Shown: positions 34,805 through 46,869 of the stretch, piece by piece
Numbering within the stretch: the stretch's first letter is position 1
How the letters are laid out: every line of letters begins with the position of its first letter
Origin: Fasciolopsis buskii
Lineage: Eukaryota > Platyhelminthes > Trematoda > Plagiorchiida > Fasciolidae
Direction: 5' to 3'
DNA length: 64,000 bases
Assembly (NCBI GenBank): GCA_008360955.1
Contig: LUCM01008173.1
Coordinates: 1-64,000, forward strand
The notes under the pieces: model-generated
Database searches by the model: none
What the model was told of the DNA's origin: nothing
Seen by the model: only the letters and a program-made list of their open reading frames with translations
Made by a program: the position numbers and the translations under genes

Positions 34805-37800
34805 TATTGGTTTTTATTCTTAGTAGTATGTTTTGTCGTAACAAACTGAGGATGCAGGAATCTGGTGTCCTTGATGAATTTGATCGCCAATTGTATTGAC
34901 CTTAACGATCGATTTTCCAAATGGTGACGAGTGAAATTTTGTTGAATTTTCCATTGTGGAACTAAGTAGGATCAAAAAGTCGCAAAAAATCATGGAGTAT
35001 TTGCTAAAGGCAGGCGTGTGCCCCGCCTCCACCCCCCGCTTCCTATGAAAAAGGAAATCGCACCAAGGTCAATGAAACTGGTCGGCATGTTCGGATCCAA
35101 TATAAGGAATATTTGGCGGGTGTGCAAACCCCGTAATAAAACTGGCACATGAATTATAATCATGTGCTAATGCAAATTTGGAACACAACACGTGAGTGAA
35201 TCAACAAGTCACGACGTGCAAGAGTGGATGACCGCGGTAGTGAATGTAAACAACAAAAATTGGGACATTTTGTGAGTTATGATCAGACAATGAGTGACTT
35301 CGGGAGATCGAATGTTGGCGAGGCTTTGTTATTTGGATGAATAGGATTCAGACGAGGCATGCTGAGAGGGGAAGTGCCTGAGTGGATAGAGAACAGGTAT
35401 AGTATGTTTACGTGAACAGCGTATTGTGATTCGTTTTCCATGCGTGCTAAAAAGTGAAGTGTAAACGTTTTCGAGAAAGCTGAGGGAGGAACAAAAAACA
35501 GCGAAGACGTGTTTCGACGTGACGGGCTGAATTCCTTTATCCGCCTCACACGAGGTTCATTGTGAGGCGTGTATGAACTTGCATTCAGCCGCTCCGCAGC
35601 AAACTGTTTCTTATTCAGGTCCCATCAACTCTTGAGCCCTTCAGTCTAGTACCATGAAACGTGCACCATTTCAAGTAACATAACAAGAAAATACCCATGA
35701 AATTTTAATATTAGGTTCGATTTTGAAGAGATGCAAAACCACAAATTCGAGACGTTCAGTGCTGAAAACAGCGAACTGAACCATGGTTATTATTAGGAAG
35801 TTACCACAACAAGGTGAACGCATCTCCAGGATACTGACCGAAAAAAGTTAAAAACTGGTCATCCTTGTACCGAGAAAACGGTTGGCATGGCACAAATCCT
35901 CCGTAAACAAACCAATTTAACAATAGTGCTATATATATATATATATATGTATATGTATACGTCGCATGGTTTTCGGTATAAAACGTGAGGTATTTTCTTT
36001 CCCGCTAGTTTGAAAATTACGAATAATGTGTTGGTACATGTGGATTGGATGCGAGACAGATCAGTTAGGTATGATCTTTTGAGGAGTGGCAATTGAAAAC
36101 CAGAAGTTCAGAAAACTTTGTTAACGAGAGAAATAAAAGCGATGGTAATACAATTTACATGTTTGATTGTTAGATTTCTGTTCTATGCAGAAATTCGCAA
36201 CTGGAGAGGGAAGAAAAGGAGTAAGAGATTATCTCCGTAAAGTTTACCTGGTAGTAGAGTCGCGTGCTTCGGCACAGTGTTGTAAACTGAATTCTTCGTG
36301 TAAGATGGTTCTCTGAAAGTGATTACAATGACTTAGTTAATCCAGAATTTTGTGGCAAATGCAGAACTATCGGCCTATCGCCGCAGTTCAATGGATTGTT
36401 TTATTCGCGGAAAAACGGTCTAAAATTTTCATCGATACTATCGTGTGAAATTAAGATGGTGTTGATAAAGTAAGGCAACACGTCAAAAGTCGGAGTATTT
36501 TACCATATGCCAGTTGAGTTCGTTCAGAAAAGCCAATGGCCTTTGGCCTTCAGATATCTTCAGAATAGTGAGAGCCCACGGGGTGGGTCGGAATTTGTCA
36601 GATTCTTTTGAACTAACACCGTGATATGCACTTGTCTCTAGTTGATGATGACTGAAGTTTCCTCAGTACACGTGCTAAACGGTGGCGTCAGCGGCCCTTC
36701 GACGCACATCACATTTCCCGTCAGTACGGCAGGATGGGACCGACATACAGCCTGACAGATTTGGAAGACCTCGATTGGATGCATTAGCGACTTTAGTGAG
36801 CAGAAATTCGTTCCGCTGTTCTTAGATAACCGATTAATCTCGATAACAGGCTGCATACTTTTGCGACTGGTTGTGTGGATCTTTGCAATAAAAAGCTCAT
36901 GACGAGTTTTGTTTTTACCATTTTGGATAGGGAGAGGAGAAGTTAGCTGATGGGATTAGTACTATTCTAAAGTGAGGTAGATTGTATAACAAGCACTTAG
37001 GTATCAAGCTGTAGGTCGCAAGATATCGAAGTATATACGGAACACAGTAAAGCCGGTTCCCATCATCATTCACTTTAACAACAGGTGGTCCATTAGAATG
37101 CATTAAGTTTGTGCACTGTAATGTTAAGAGAAATTTACTTGTAATTTCCCGGAACTTCTTAAAGATGTTACGAACACTTTCGAGAAAGAGAGGGAGAGCT
37201 AGTTTACATGTTTAGTGCTAAACAGTTTTTGAGGTGGGGTTCCCAGCTGGTTTGAAAGATATTTCTGTTAGACCATTTACGTGACAGCGAGTATGCGTCA
37301 GGTTTGGGGACCATGACCTTCCAACGAGCCCGTCGAAGCTCAGGTAAACGACGCACGGGCAAACGACTCTCGAATGACTGCAAACCAGAAAGCAAGGTGG
37401 ATAACCAACCCTTCCATCTAACCTTGAAACAAAGAAAAAAAGGTTTAGATTTTTTAACACGTTCAGAGGCTAACAAGCGAAGGCCAAAGAAAAAAACAGT
37501 CTTCCCGAGAGATGGGATGCAATCAGTCAATGAGCGCTACCCCTGTGTTTACATGTATAGGTGGTTTGATTGTGACAAATAAACGAAACAGTTGTGTAAA
37601 TTGGTGAAAGGCTGTTTTAATCCTTGATTAATTAAGTGAGACAGGACTGAACAATAACCGAGACGATCGACCGAAGGCGCTGGAGTTAGCCACCGCGACA
37701 AAAGGATCTCTAAACAATTGAGCTGCTTCTATCATGTTTTGCCTCGCTTCATTCGTTAACTCGAAAGATGGCAAGCTTTCTTTCCCCTTTAGCTGCATCA

Positions 37801-39385
37801 CTGTTGCCTACCTGTAACCCAAAATATGACCAGTGAAACTAATCAGACTACCTTCATTCAATCATTTCAAGCAGATTACATTCATCTAATGGATCCCAAT
37901 GGTCATCGCTTTGATGAACCTAACAGGTACTTTTCCTCCAGGAGAAGAAGCACGTAAGAATGGAAGAGCAAAGATGTTTTTCGATGTTCACATCATCAGA
38001 TTTGATAATCACTGCTTAAGTTAAACAATCAAACAAGTTGAAAAATAACTCGCAGTTAAATGACTACGGGTGATCCCGAATTGGAATTAGCTTGGATGAA
38101 ACCCCAATAAAATGATTGGGTCGTTTTTGGGACCAATCCTGAGCAGGAAGCGTGTGTGTGTGTGTGCACATGCAAAAGAACGCTGTCTACATCTAACGTA
38201 TGGTCACTGAGACGAGATTTTCGGCGCCCATAGACTGGTTTGTAGACCCAACGTAGACTGGTTTGGGTACATGGTATTGTCATCGGAAATGTCCACCTTG
38301 AATTCGTAGACGCATGGCCGACCGATTAACCTGGTGAATGCGAATGTACTGTCTTTTCGTGGAAATATGATGGGCCTAGCCGAGAGTTCACCGTTAATTG
38401 AGTGCGAACGTCTGGTGCAGCGAGGAATGCTTGGAGAAGCGTGAAACCTTAATAAAATTGTGCCCTTTTGGTAGACCGAAATTCCTTATGATCTCAACGC
38501 TGCTCCTTTCCTGATTTAACAAAATTACTGTGGATCGATATTCACCCAATGCCGTGGTAATCCAAACAATGTGAAGATAAGCACCAAAGGGTTGGCTAGT
38601 CTGCTCAACGTCTGAACTAACCGTGATGTCCAAATATCCAAACTCGGTTACGATGCGGAGCTCTACTGCAGGCGTTCATGGAGAGGAAAACTGATTCACT
38701 CAAGTCAGTTGGGGCTTGCTCATTCAACGGCGTCCGAAAGCGACAAATGTTTTACTAGAGGGCCGTCTGCACAAAATACGCGTGGGAATTGTTCTGGTGT
38801 AGTGACCACTTCAGGACCACGTGATAGAACGGGTGGAATATAGGTAAAGTCAGGGATCTCCGGATACCCATCCACGACCCATTGGTATCAGTCCTGCAAT
38901 ATTTAGCCGCCGCCACCAACAACCGTATAAAAATATTCTGAATCGGATACAAATAGCTCTGCATTTCACAAGGTCTGTGGAGTGCTTACCTGCTCGTAGA
39001 TCCTAGAGTAATGCGCAGATAGTCGTTGCACTTTACAGTACGCACGCACAAACATGTCCGTGTAAGATGGATCACGTTTCGGACCTGTGTAAACCAGATC
39101 CCAAAACGTGAGTCCGAATAATTTTGACCTGCTTCCAAAGTAGTCTGGAAGGCGGCGAAGTACACTGTTAAATAATTCACAAAGTGAAGTTCAGAAGCTG
39201 AAGTGTTGGTGCCACTGTTTAAAGTATTAGACAGACTTCAGTTAGAGTACTGTTTTCATTTCTGGTTGCCGAACCATGTTCGTGACTAAGCAGCGGCACA
39301 GGAAGAAGCTAGTTTGGCCCTTTCGCTTATATCTCCAAATAAAACAACGCAGATTGTTAGTAGTTCTCCAGCGGAAATGAATGTC
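34805..39385. other. Intergenic DNA, nothing recognised
   Basis: Overlapping open frames on both strands at 37204-37582 (up to 108 codons) carry no motif. A short (GT)n run lies at 38152-38166. Confidence 0.4.
35930..35960. repeat. (TA)n microsatellite
   Basis: TA units with a few TG interruptions. No element could be recognised beside it. Confidence 0.9.
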
Positions 39386-39389
39386 ATCA

Positions 39390-40960
39390 CGATGATACGT
39401 TTCCTTAACAGCACTAGGACTACCGGATAAGATGGGTTGTCATTGTTCTTTTACAAGAACGGTGGACAGATCTTTGCATCAGGGTTAACGGAACCGCGGG
39501 AATCGATATGAGTAAAGGAGTGAGTACCAACGGACTGGAGTGAATCGGTGGTTGTACCGAAAAGTCAAAATCAGAGGTATTAGTTTGATAAGTACTGAAA
39601 AGAAGCTGCTCGTGAGCGTTATACTTCGTTGAATATCTGGTGCTCGCTTAGGATGTATAAGTGAGATCTGAGCCGACTTTGACGTCGGTGTGGGATTGTC
39701 TATACAGCACATGTTAGGACACAAACACCGTCCATGGGCGGTATTCGGCTCGGTAGATCGTGCCGTTCTTTGGCTCTGCCTTTCGTTAAAGCATGAGAAA
39801 GTGGAACTGACTTCATTTTTTGATTTTTCTATGCTAATAGCCGAAGCCAAATTCAAGCTTACGTCGTTCTTCCACTAGACTTTGCCACAATTGGTGTTTG
39901 CCAGGATTGTCCACTTTTTTCCTTCTTCTTTAACAGTATGATAAAAATGATTATGGAAAACACTCTGCTCATGTGTCAGAATAGGAGCACTGAAATGTAT
40001 GCAGGCAATACATCGTACTATGCTACTTAGTGAAGACCCCAGCTAGTCGCAAATATTTATCGACCATCTGAACAATATTGTAAGTATGTTCGGGATGCTC
40101 TCCGTATTTTTCTAGAGTAAAACACTTTTGCAGGACTGAGTTTGCCCGAAGTTGAATCTTGTTCTGGGAGGTGAGAAGTTAGGCGGCTCAGTAATGTGGA
40201 TAGTTTCACCTCGTCTAGTGGCTGTAAATCAGATGAAGTTTCACAGCGTTTACGGCAGACCCGATTAGCATTTTTCAACTACAGACATCTACGGCGTCGG
40301 CAACATAACCACTTACTGATCAAAGGTGCAGTTTACACTTCAACGGTAGAAGTGATTCTGCTGTGTGGCCGCGAAACACGGAAGTTGCGAGTGAAAGATA
40401 TCCGAACACTGTCATGTTTGATGTCGGTTGTTTTTAAAATATTGGTATTACATGTTAAGGAAATTGCAAATAGGAGCACTGAGGTTAGGGTTAAAGTATT
40501 AGGTAGTAGAATTCAGTTAATGAGATAGGGGCTGAATTATCATAGATTGGAACTGTTGGTACATGTCATTCGTTCTGACAGATCTATTTCTTCGGTAAAC
40601 ACTTTCAAGAGAGGAAGCTAGTGATTGGGAGATTAGTCAAAGTGACCATTTCATGACGTGTTGGAAAGAATGAAAACTTTAACTATCAGCTCGAATTGGA
40701 TCCCTGAGTTGGGGTGCAGGTGGTTGGAGATCACATATAATCTGCTTCAATCCCTCTCAGTAGTGATCTTGCACTTGAACACTTTTGGTTTATCCTTAGT
40801 CCTTCTAGTTTGCGAGTTGCTGATTTTTATCTTATCATTATGCATCGTTTCGACTAAGCAACCAAAACCGGAGCAACTTGGCGTAAAGTTAATGGTTGTA
40901 CAAAATGAATTAAGGATGAAACAGCTGTACAGTGCTTCCATGGTTTCTTTATGGTGAGTT
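39390..40960 (+). mobile_element. RTE-type non-LTR element, decayed
   Basis: Read across frames, the plus strand gives in order IRGISLIST (about 39575), KHRPWAVF, FGSVDRAVLWLCLSLK (about 39750), an MIMENTL segment (about 39950), VSMFGM, then a 110-codon frame 40196-40528. That frame contains SDEVSQRLRQTRLAFFNYRH, a block corresponding to SVLLYGCETW, and LRVKDIRTLS. HRLELLVHVI follows near 40540. This is the order of the RT and C-terminal domain of RTE elements such as schistosome SR2. The YADD region is destroyed and many frameshifts exist, so it is an old copy. Confidence 0.75.
40196..40528 (+). pseudogene. RTE C-terminal domain fragment
   Basis: The longest intact piece of the element above. 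RLAFFNYRHLRRR and the ILLCGRETRKLRVKDIR block match the RTE pattern (K)ARLAF.NLRHLWRR ... LLYGCETW.LRVED. Function in an intact element: part of the RT thumb and C-terminal domain. Confidence 0.7.
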
Positions 40961-42003
40961 GAGCGATGATATCACATGGTGAATTATTTCATGAAAATGA
41001 ATTAAATTGATCGAGTGACGTATCTACTTTGGCTATTCGGGCAGTTACATATTCTGAATTACTGCTCCGCGCAATTTCAAGAAACCGGCGGTGATCGAGA
41101 TATTGACATGATGGCTTTTGGCCCCTTCCATCGCCATCCACCCTCTCAGTAGGCGCCCGTACAATCGTCGGATCCGTCCTCCTAAAAGGCAAATTTATCT
41201 TATGAGAAACAGAGATAGTTACGGTGCAACTACTGATACACTTGCGATCGTTCCGGTAGACAGGTTAAAGTCAACAATTTCTAAATCTAAACGCCTTATG
41301 CTAAACGCACCGCGCTAGCATAACAGACAAATGCACAACCACACACACATGTGGCGGTTCAGGTTGTCGGTTCTCGCATTTGTTGACATTATTTGATCCT
41401 CGAATGAATGACCACCAATTGTTCCCACCATGAGATTTCCAACCATGGAAGCTGTTATCACGGTTGACGAACATAAATGTATGAAAGCGTCCATAGGTGA
41501 CTTCACGTTGTCAGTTCCCGGAACTCACTGCAGACGCGAACACTGCACTCGATGAAAGTAACGTGATAACCGAATAGACCGTGTTGCAGAGGCCGAAACA
41601 CGAGCAAAACTGTCTGGGCTGGGTGACAAGGGTCACGAACGGATCGATAAGATCAATTTTTGTCGTGACCTAATTGTGTGCGTTTGGGCGGGCTGAAATA
41701 TAGTCTTGTGTGATCGCCAGTAGACCTAAACTGGATCGCGTGGTTGGCTATCTGCGCAGCTGAAAAAAAAGTACACACAAAAATTACTCAACACGCGGCA
41801 TCTAGTTAGTGAATGCATGGTGCTGTGGACTGACGGATGCATTTACCTCTTCAATTAACTCATCATTAATCTCGTCTTCCATCCCTGACTGTTGGAGACC
41901 CGTCACTATTATTCCCATTCCTAAATCTAGCAGTTCTATTTGCTTTGACAAAAACGTTTCCGCCCCATCGCCTTAACATTCTTCTGGTCTTAACTGACGG
42001 AGC

Positions 42004-42834
42004 GTGCTATTCTTAAGCGCCTGCGTTCTGCTATGTATCCCAGCGACGACCCGTTTCAGTTTGCCTACACATCTAACAGGCTCACTTTGGATTGCTGTCG
42101 CCTCCCTCATTCACCACATTTGTAAGTCCTTAAACGCATCGATGAAATCTGTGCGTTGCGCCTTTCTAGACTATTCGTCAGCATTTGACCAAGTCCCACG
42201 GTCTCTTCTACTTCACAAACTGGAAACGTTTGGTTGTCCCAGTTCTTTATTAGCATGGCTGCGTGATTACTTTACTACCAGAATCCAGTTCACACGAATG
42301 GACGGTAAAATCTCGAAACCGTTGGTTAACAATTCAGGAGTGCTACAGGATGCTGTTCTTTCACCGTTTCTTTCTCTTACTTACTCAGCGACTTATCAAC
42401 CAGCTTCACCCTTTCATCTGTTTACGTATGCTGATAATATTCCCATCTCTCAAACCGTTTCGAACAACGATGATTTTCGAAGTTTTCCCAACAACCTACC
42501 TTGTGTTTACGATTTCTTTGCACGAGCTGGTTTAAATCTCAACACATCTAAATGTGTCGAATGTCTGTTCTCTCTCTCTCTCCCTCGGTCGGCGTACCCA
42601 TCCGAAACGTCTTCCATCAACTCAAAAATTCTTACCAGGGTTGATTCTGTGAAATACCTAGGAGTTACTATTGATAAAAATCTGAAGTGGACTACCTGTG
42701 TAAAGAGTCTCCGACGGTTATCATTTCAAATCAGGAAGCTTCGGCACCGCAAATCGAAACAAAGCATCACCTCCCGATTTGTATACCAACGTGTTTTCCA
42801 ATTCTTGTTTACTGTTTTCCTGTTATGTATCTAG
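42004..42834 (+). pseudogene. CR1-like reverse transcriptase
   Basis: A 276-codon frame. Blocks in order are CAFLDYSSAFDQVPRSLLLH (first catalytic Asp), a WLRDYFTTR segment, NSGVLQDAVLSPFLS (family: GVLQGAVLSP), FTYADNIPI (family: YADD; second catalytic Asp changed to Asn), LNTSKC and VKYLGVTIDKNLKWT. The YADN replacement and the altered Gly in VLQD should abolish polymerase activity. Upstream RT text (INSSLISSSIP, PVTIIPIPK-like) lies in another frame at 41830-41960, so a frameshift precedes 42004. The frame ends near 42790 with extra codons from chance reading. Confidence 0.85.
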
Positions 42835-43289
42835 GTTTAATTAGAAAAGACTTAAAAATTCTTCGCCTGGGGCTATCAGTTATTGGTCGTGTGACCTTCG
42901 TACCATTAACTGAATTGTCCCTTAATCTGTGGTCAACACTTATCAGCATGTGAGAAATTTGCTCACAAAATTCTTTATAATCCCACGCATCCTCTGCACA
43001 ACGATCCTTCAAGGTGTCGCTCTCATATTTCTACACGATCCGCTTTTCGTTCCATACCCTGTGGAATCAATATCTATAGGAACTCTACCGTCATATATTT
43101 AGCCCAGATTTTGGCAAAGCGTGACCGGGTTTCAGCCGAATTCCTGAACAACCTGTCATAAATTATTATGATTATTCCTGGATGAGTTATTTATACTTTT
43201 TCACGAGGCGAGGGGTATATTTTTATTTTATTTATTTTTTCCTCTCACATTTTTGACTGAAATGCGACATTATTGATTGTACGCGAAAG

Positions 43290-43375
43290 TCTATACACTA
43301 CAGTACAGTACAATACAATACAATAAAATACAGTACAATACAATGGAAAACAATACAGTACAGTACAATAAAACC
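43290..43375 (+). repeat. Tandem TACAA/TACAG tail of the CR1-like element
   Basis: About 16 imperfect 5-base units (TACAG, TACAA, with some AAA changes) ending just before GCGC-poor unique DNA. It marks the 3' end of the retrotransposon insertion. Confidence 0.8.
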
Positions 43376-43379
43376 AATT

Positions 43380-45220
43380 CGGATTTAATGTTGTGAACGC
43401 TGCACTGTCGACCGTAAGGAGCTACAAGGTAGCAATTAAACCAGACCGTCCTACCCTAGGATACGTTATTGTAGTTGATTAATTGAATCGCCTGGATACG
43501 AGGTAGTCGGTTCTCGGCTGGCTGAACTGATCGTTTAATATATCCCTTAAATCATTAATATTACCCGCCTGCATGACCCGGCTAGAATATCGTTAACTTT
43601 TGTAATACAATACTGAAGAAGTCACTGTCTAGCTGGTATACCAGTTCGAAGAAGGCTAAGATAATTCCTGAGCAATGGTCCAAATAGAGGGCTGTTCTTT
43701 TGACCAATTATAAAGTTACACTGCAAAGAACACGCACATCCGTTCGTATTTACTGCCATATTTATTTTTCCTAAGGAAAATGCGCTCTTCTGGACCACTC
43801 GGTGTGTTATTCCTATCCATCATAGGGTCCGGTCTGACCTTCCATTTAAGCTATCGAAACCCCAAGGGATTATGACTGTCTGAATTGCAACAGTACCTGA
43901 GTTTATTTTAAGCCCTCACGTGTATTTTCGCAGCGGCGCTACATCGGCGCCAAGATGTATGCAATACATTTCTCGCATCCAGCTGTTGGCCCGGGTCTTC
44001 TCTTTTCTGTCGAATGAGAGGCTTTGTCAACCGCGGTATCGGAATCCGACAGAAGATACGTTCGGGGTCGCAGTTCCCACACCTTCTACAGATACATGTT
44101 TTAAAATCTTGTTTTTCTTATTGTTCTTACCTTGTGAAACGATCCCCAGTATTAATATCATTCTCTCATATCCCTATGCTGACGCGTTCCACATGCGACA
44201 TATAACTTTCTTAACGAGGACAAAATCAACGGTCGATTCGTCGGCTTGTGCACCTTTCAACTCGACTAAAACTTATAGATAGTGTGGCATAAACTGCGGT
44301 GTCCTGTGAGTTACTGAGCTCGGTTTTTAGCCATCGTTCACGGTTTTTTTAGTCTGTATGTATTGTGACACTTAAAAATGTCTAATTCAGGTGTGAAAAC
44401 ACGCAGTAACAAACAAGCTTGCCTTGGGTGTTTCACAACTACCAAAATACAGCATGCTCTATAGCCATTAGGATGGCAGTTATGTAAAAATGAGACTAAC
44501 GGTAACGTGCTTGCTTATACATCGAGGATTGAAGTTTTGGGCTTTGCATGTCATGCCCGATTTAATTTCGTTCCTTTCAACAGTTTTTTTGAAATGTGTT
44601 CCAGCAAATTGTGGAAAGGTTTATCGAACAATGAGGCTATCTTCATTTTTTGCTAATGTACCGATTCATGGACGAGCTAGTGTGGCTGATCTTAACCTTG
44701 GATATTCGATTCGGTAGCTACCAACATACAGCTATTGTTTCTACCAACCGGAAATATCTTCCAGCACCTTCAAGTTCATAATTAATAGTCAGCTCAAGGA
44801 ATGTCCAGGTGGTTCATTATCTAATTAGTATCCACTCTTTGTGGCTGTGTGCAATTTAGTACGTCTCCCCTTTCATCTGTGTCAATTATGGCTGCCACGT
44901 TCTAGCGTTTGTTGAGGGTGCTTTCGCGATAGCGGACTTACAGAATGTACATCAAAAGCAAACCTTTGAAACTTTGTAGATATTTCAAAACCTCAATTGT
45001 TGTGCCGCACTATAAGCCGATTGTTAATGGACCTGAGAGAAACGAGTGGAAGCTGAAATCTTTATGTGAAGGCTTAGCAACCAGCTCTGTTAGACTGTTT
45101 AAGTTCGTTTATTGCCGCTGCAGGCAAATACAGGATGCGGTGTAACCGAGATAGACAAGCCAAGAGAAAATTTGATAAAGACCAAAGGGAACGGAACTCC
45201 TCAGGTTCGATCCACTGTCG
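43380..45220. other. Intergenic DNA, nothing recognised
   Basis: A 120-codon open frame (43920-44282) has no motif I know. No repeat shared within the window. Confidence 0.4.
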
Positions 45221-45224
45221 CTAA

Positions 45225-45615
45225 CGCCAATTCAGTTTCCGGAATATCGACTCTGGTCATCCGTGTGGTGAGTTTCGGTGCAAGTCACGTGATACAGTTG
45301 GGCACAGCTCCAAGCTGGCCTGCATAGACAATCAATTATTGAGAACGTTGACGGCAAGTGGTCATGAAATCCAAACATTCCGCGAAGACGGTTCGACAGA
45401 ATGTTTTCCACCAATCGGAATATTCCCAACTCGTATATACATCCGTGAGCTGTAAATAGAAACCAAACTTGTTTCCGTTCTGTTGTCGTCTTCTCGTTGA
45501 CTTCATTCGCGTAGACTGGGTCGAAGCCAATTCAGTACTTATTGATAATTGGCATACGCTCGTTTCCATGACCCACAGAATTCCGTATTCCAATCACAAG
45601 TCCAAACATTACAAC
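45225..45615 (+). repeat. Unclassified dispersed repeat, copy B
   Basis: Closest to copy A at 19240-19635; both end at AAGTCCAAA..CTACAA/TTACAA. It lies 850 bp upstream of copy C in the same orientation. Confidence 0.65.
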
Positions 45616-46099
45616 CCGTCACGCAATAAAATAACGAAGATAAAAGATACAAATAAGACCATATATCCAGGAAAACTTAAAATAGATAAAAAATCACAGT
45701 ATCTGGATAATCGGAAATAACTACGAATGCTTCCTAACTACATGAAAGAGCCACATGATTATCAGTTTCAACTGAAGCGTATCGAAAAACTAAATAGTCA
45801 TTTTCGATGAAAAGCGTTACGTGAATAAAGTGCACTATGGTCACAACTATGCCAATCGGAATCTTAGTTCGTAACTTCGAAAAACTGGGCTCGGAATGAT
45901 TTTATGAATTTCTGTATGAAAACGACTCCTTAAATGAGGAGAGCAGTAATGCACGACGAATTCGGGACGGAACAATTGACTGTGATCAGTTCATTCCAAT
46001 ATAAAAGTCCCCAACTGGTAGTAGATTGTCATCATTTTTGGATGTGATTAACTGCACCAAGACCCCTATTTCTCGCTAGTGAATGAGGGGTGCTTCAGT

Positions 46100-46340
46100 G
46101 ATTTCAGGTGCTGAAGTTCGAAATGCTTTATATTAGTGCCGGAACATTTAGGGGAAAGGCTAAATTTGATTCTCAAGAAAGCTCCTGGCCCTACGGATTA
46201 AGTCCACTTGAAAAAGTGTGCGACAGTTAGTCCGGGGTCCAGACCTACTGTTCGCAACAGACCATTATACTATCGTTTTAGTCACAACAACGGAAAATTC
46301 AAATCAAACTTCCCAAGATTAATAACCATTATTCACCCAC
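46100..46340 (+). pseudogene. Possible non-LTR RT N-terminal fragment
   Basis: 46175-46215 reads KKAPGPTD and, after a stop, VHLKKCAT, like the KAPGPDG..P.LLK.CA start of CR1/jockey reverse transcriptases. YRFSHNNGKF.S then recalls the FN.S...G.FP..WK block. Only about 70 codons can be followed, with one stop. Confidence 0.35.
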
Positions 46341-46454
46341 GAATTTAAAATAGCACTCATTTGGATGCCTGCAGCAGTGAGTCCCTTACAGTGAAGTCGA
46401 CAACCAAATGATCTTATTGAAAAATAGGCCTGGTTTACTTTAATATGCTAGAAG

Positions 46455-46860
46455 GTTCACGTAACTGTCGAACATTTTCGCTGGTGAGGACCATTCTGAA
46501 CCAGGTGGATCGTCAGGTGACGGTCACCTGCGATAAGTTTGCATGCAAGTCACGTGATGTGATTCGGTGCAGCTTCTCACTAACCTGCGCAGACAAACAA
46601 CCAATGAGATCTGTAGCCATAAGTCGTCATGAAATCCAAGCATTCCTTGGATGCGACTGGACGGAACGTGTTCCACCAATCCGAAATTTTGTATATGAAC
46701 GCATGAGCTGCCAATACCACTTGGACGTATTTCCCTTCCGTTGTGTTTGTTTTCGCGGCATGAGTTGGAGCCATTTAGGTGCCCACTGGTAATCCGTATC
46801 CATTCGTTACTGTGGCTGACCGAATTCCGAATACTAGTTTCAAGTCCAAATACTACATGT
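46455..46860 (+). repeat. Unclassified dispersed repeat, copy C
   Basis: More diverged than copies A and B. Shared landmarks include CAAGTCACGTGAT (with copy B), GTCATGAAATCCAA.CATTCC, TGTTCCACCAATC and the end CAAGTCCAAATACTACA. Confidence 0.6.
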
Positions 46861-46869
46861 ATGTACTAG

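Larger units (their letters stand above)
41815..43375 (+). mobile_element. CR1-like element, 5'-truncated, with tandem tail
   Basis: Begins inside the RT (41815) and runs through the RT, a 3' UTR and a tail of TACAA/TACAG units (43290-43375). The 5' half matches the minus-strand element at 1-480, and its 3' UTR matches 11960-12105. 5' truncation plus a short-unit tail is typical of target-primed reverse transcription of CR1 elements. Confidence 0.85.

Noticed and set aside
37204..37582. Overlapping frames of 108 (minus) and 92 (plus) codons, the plus one Lys/Arg-rich
   Set aside because: Low-complexity basic text with no motif; not enough to call a gene.
38152..38166. (GT)n run
   Set aside because: Ordinary short microsatellite with no associated element.
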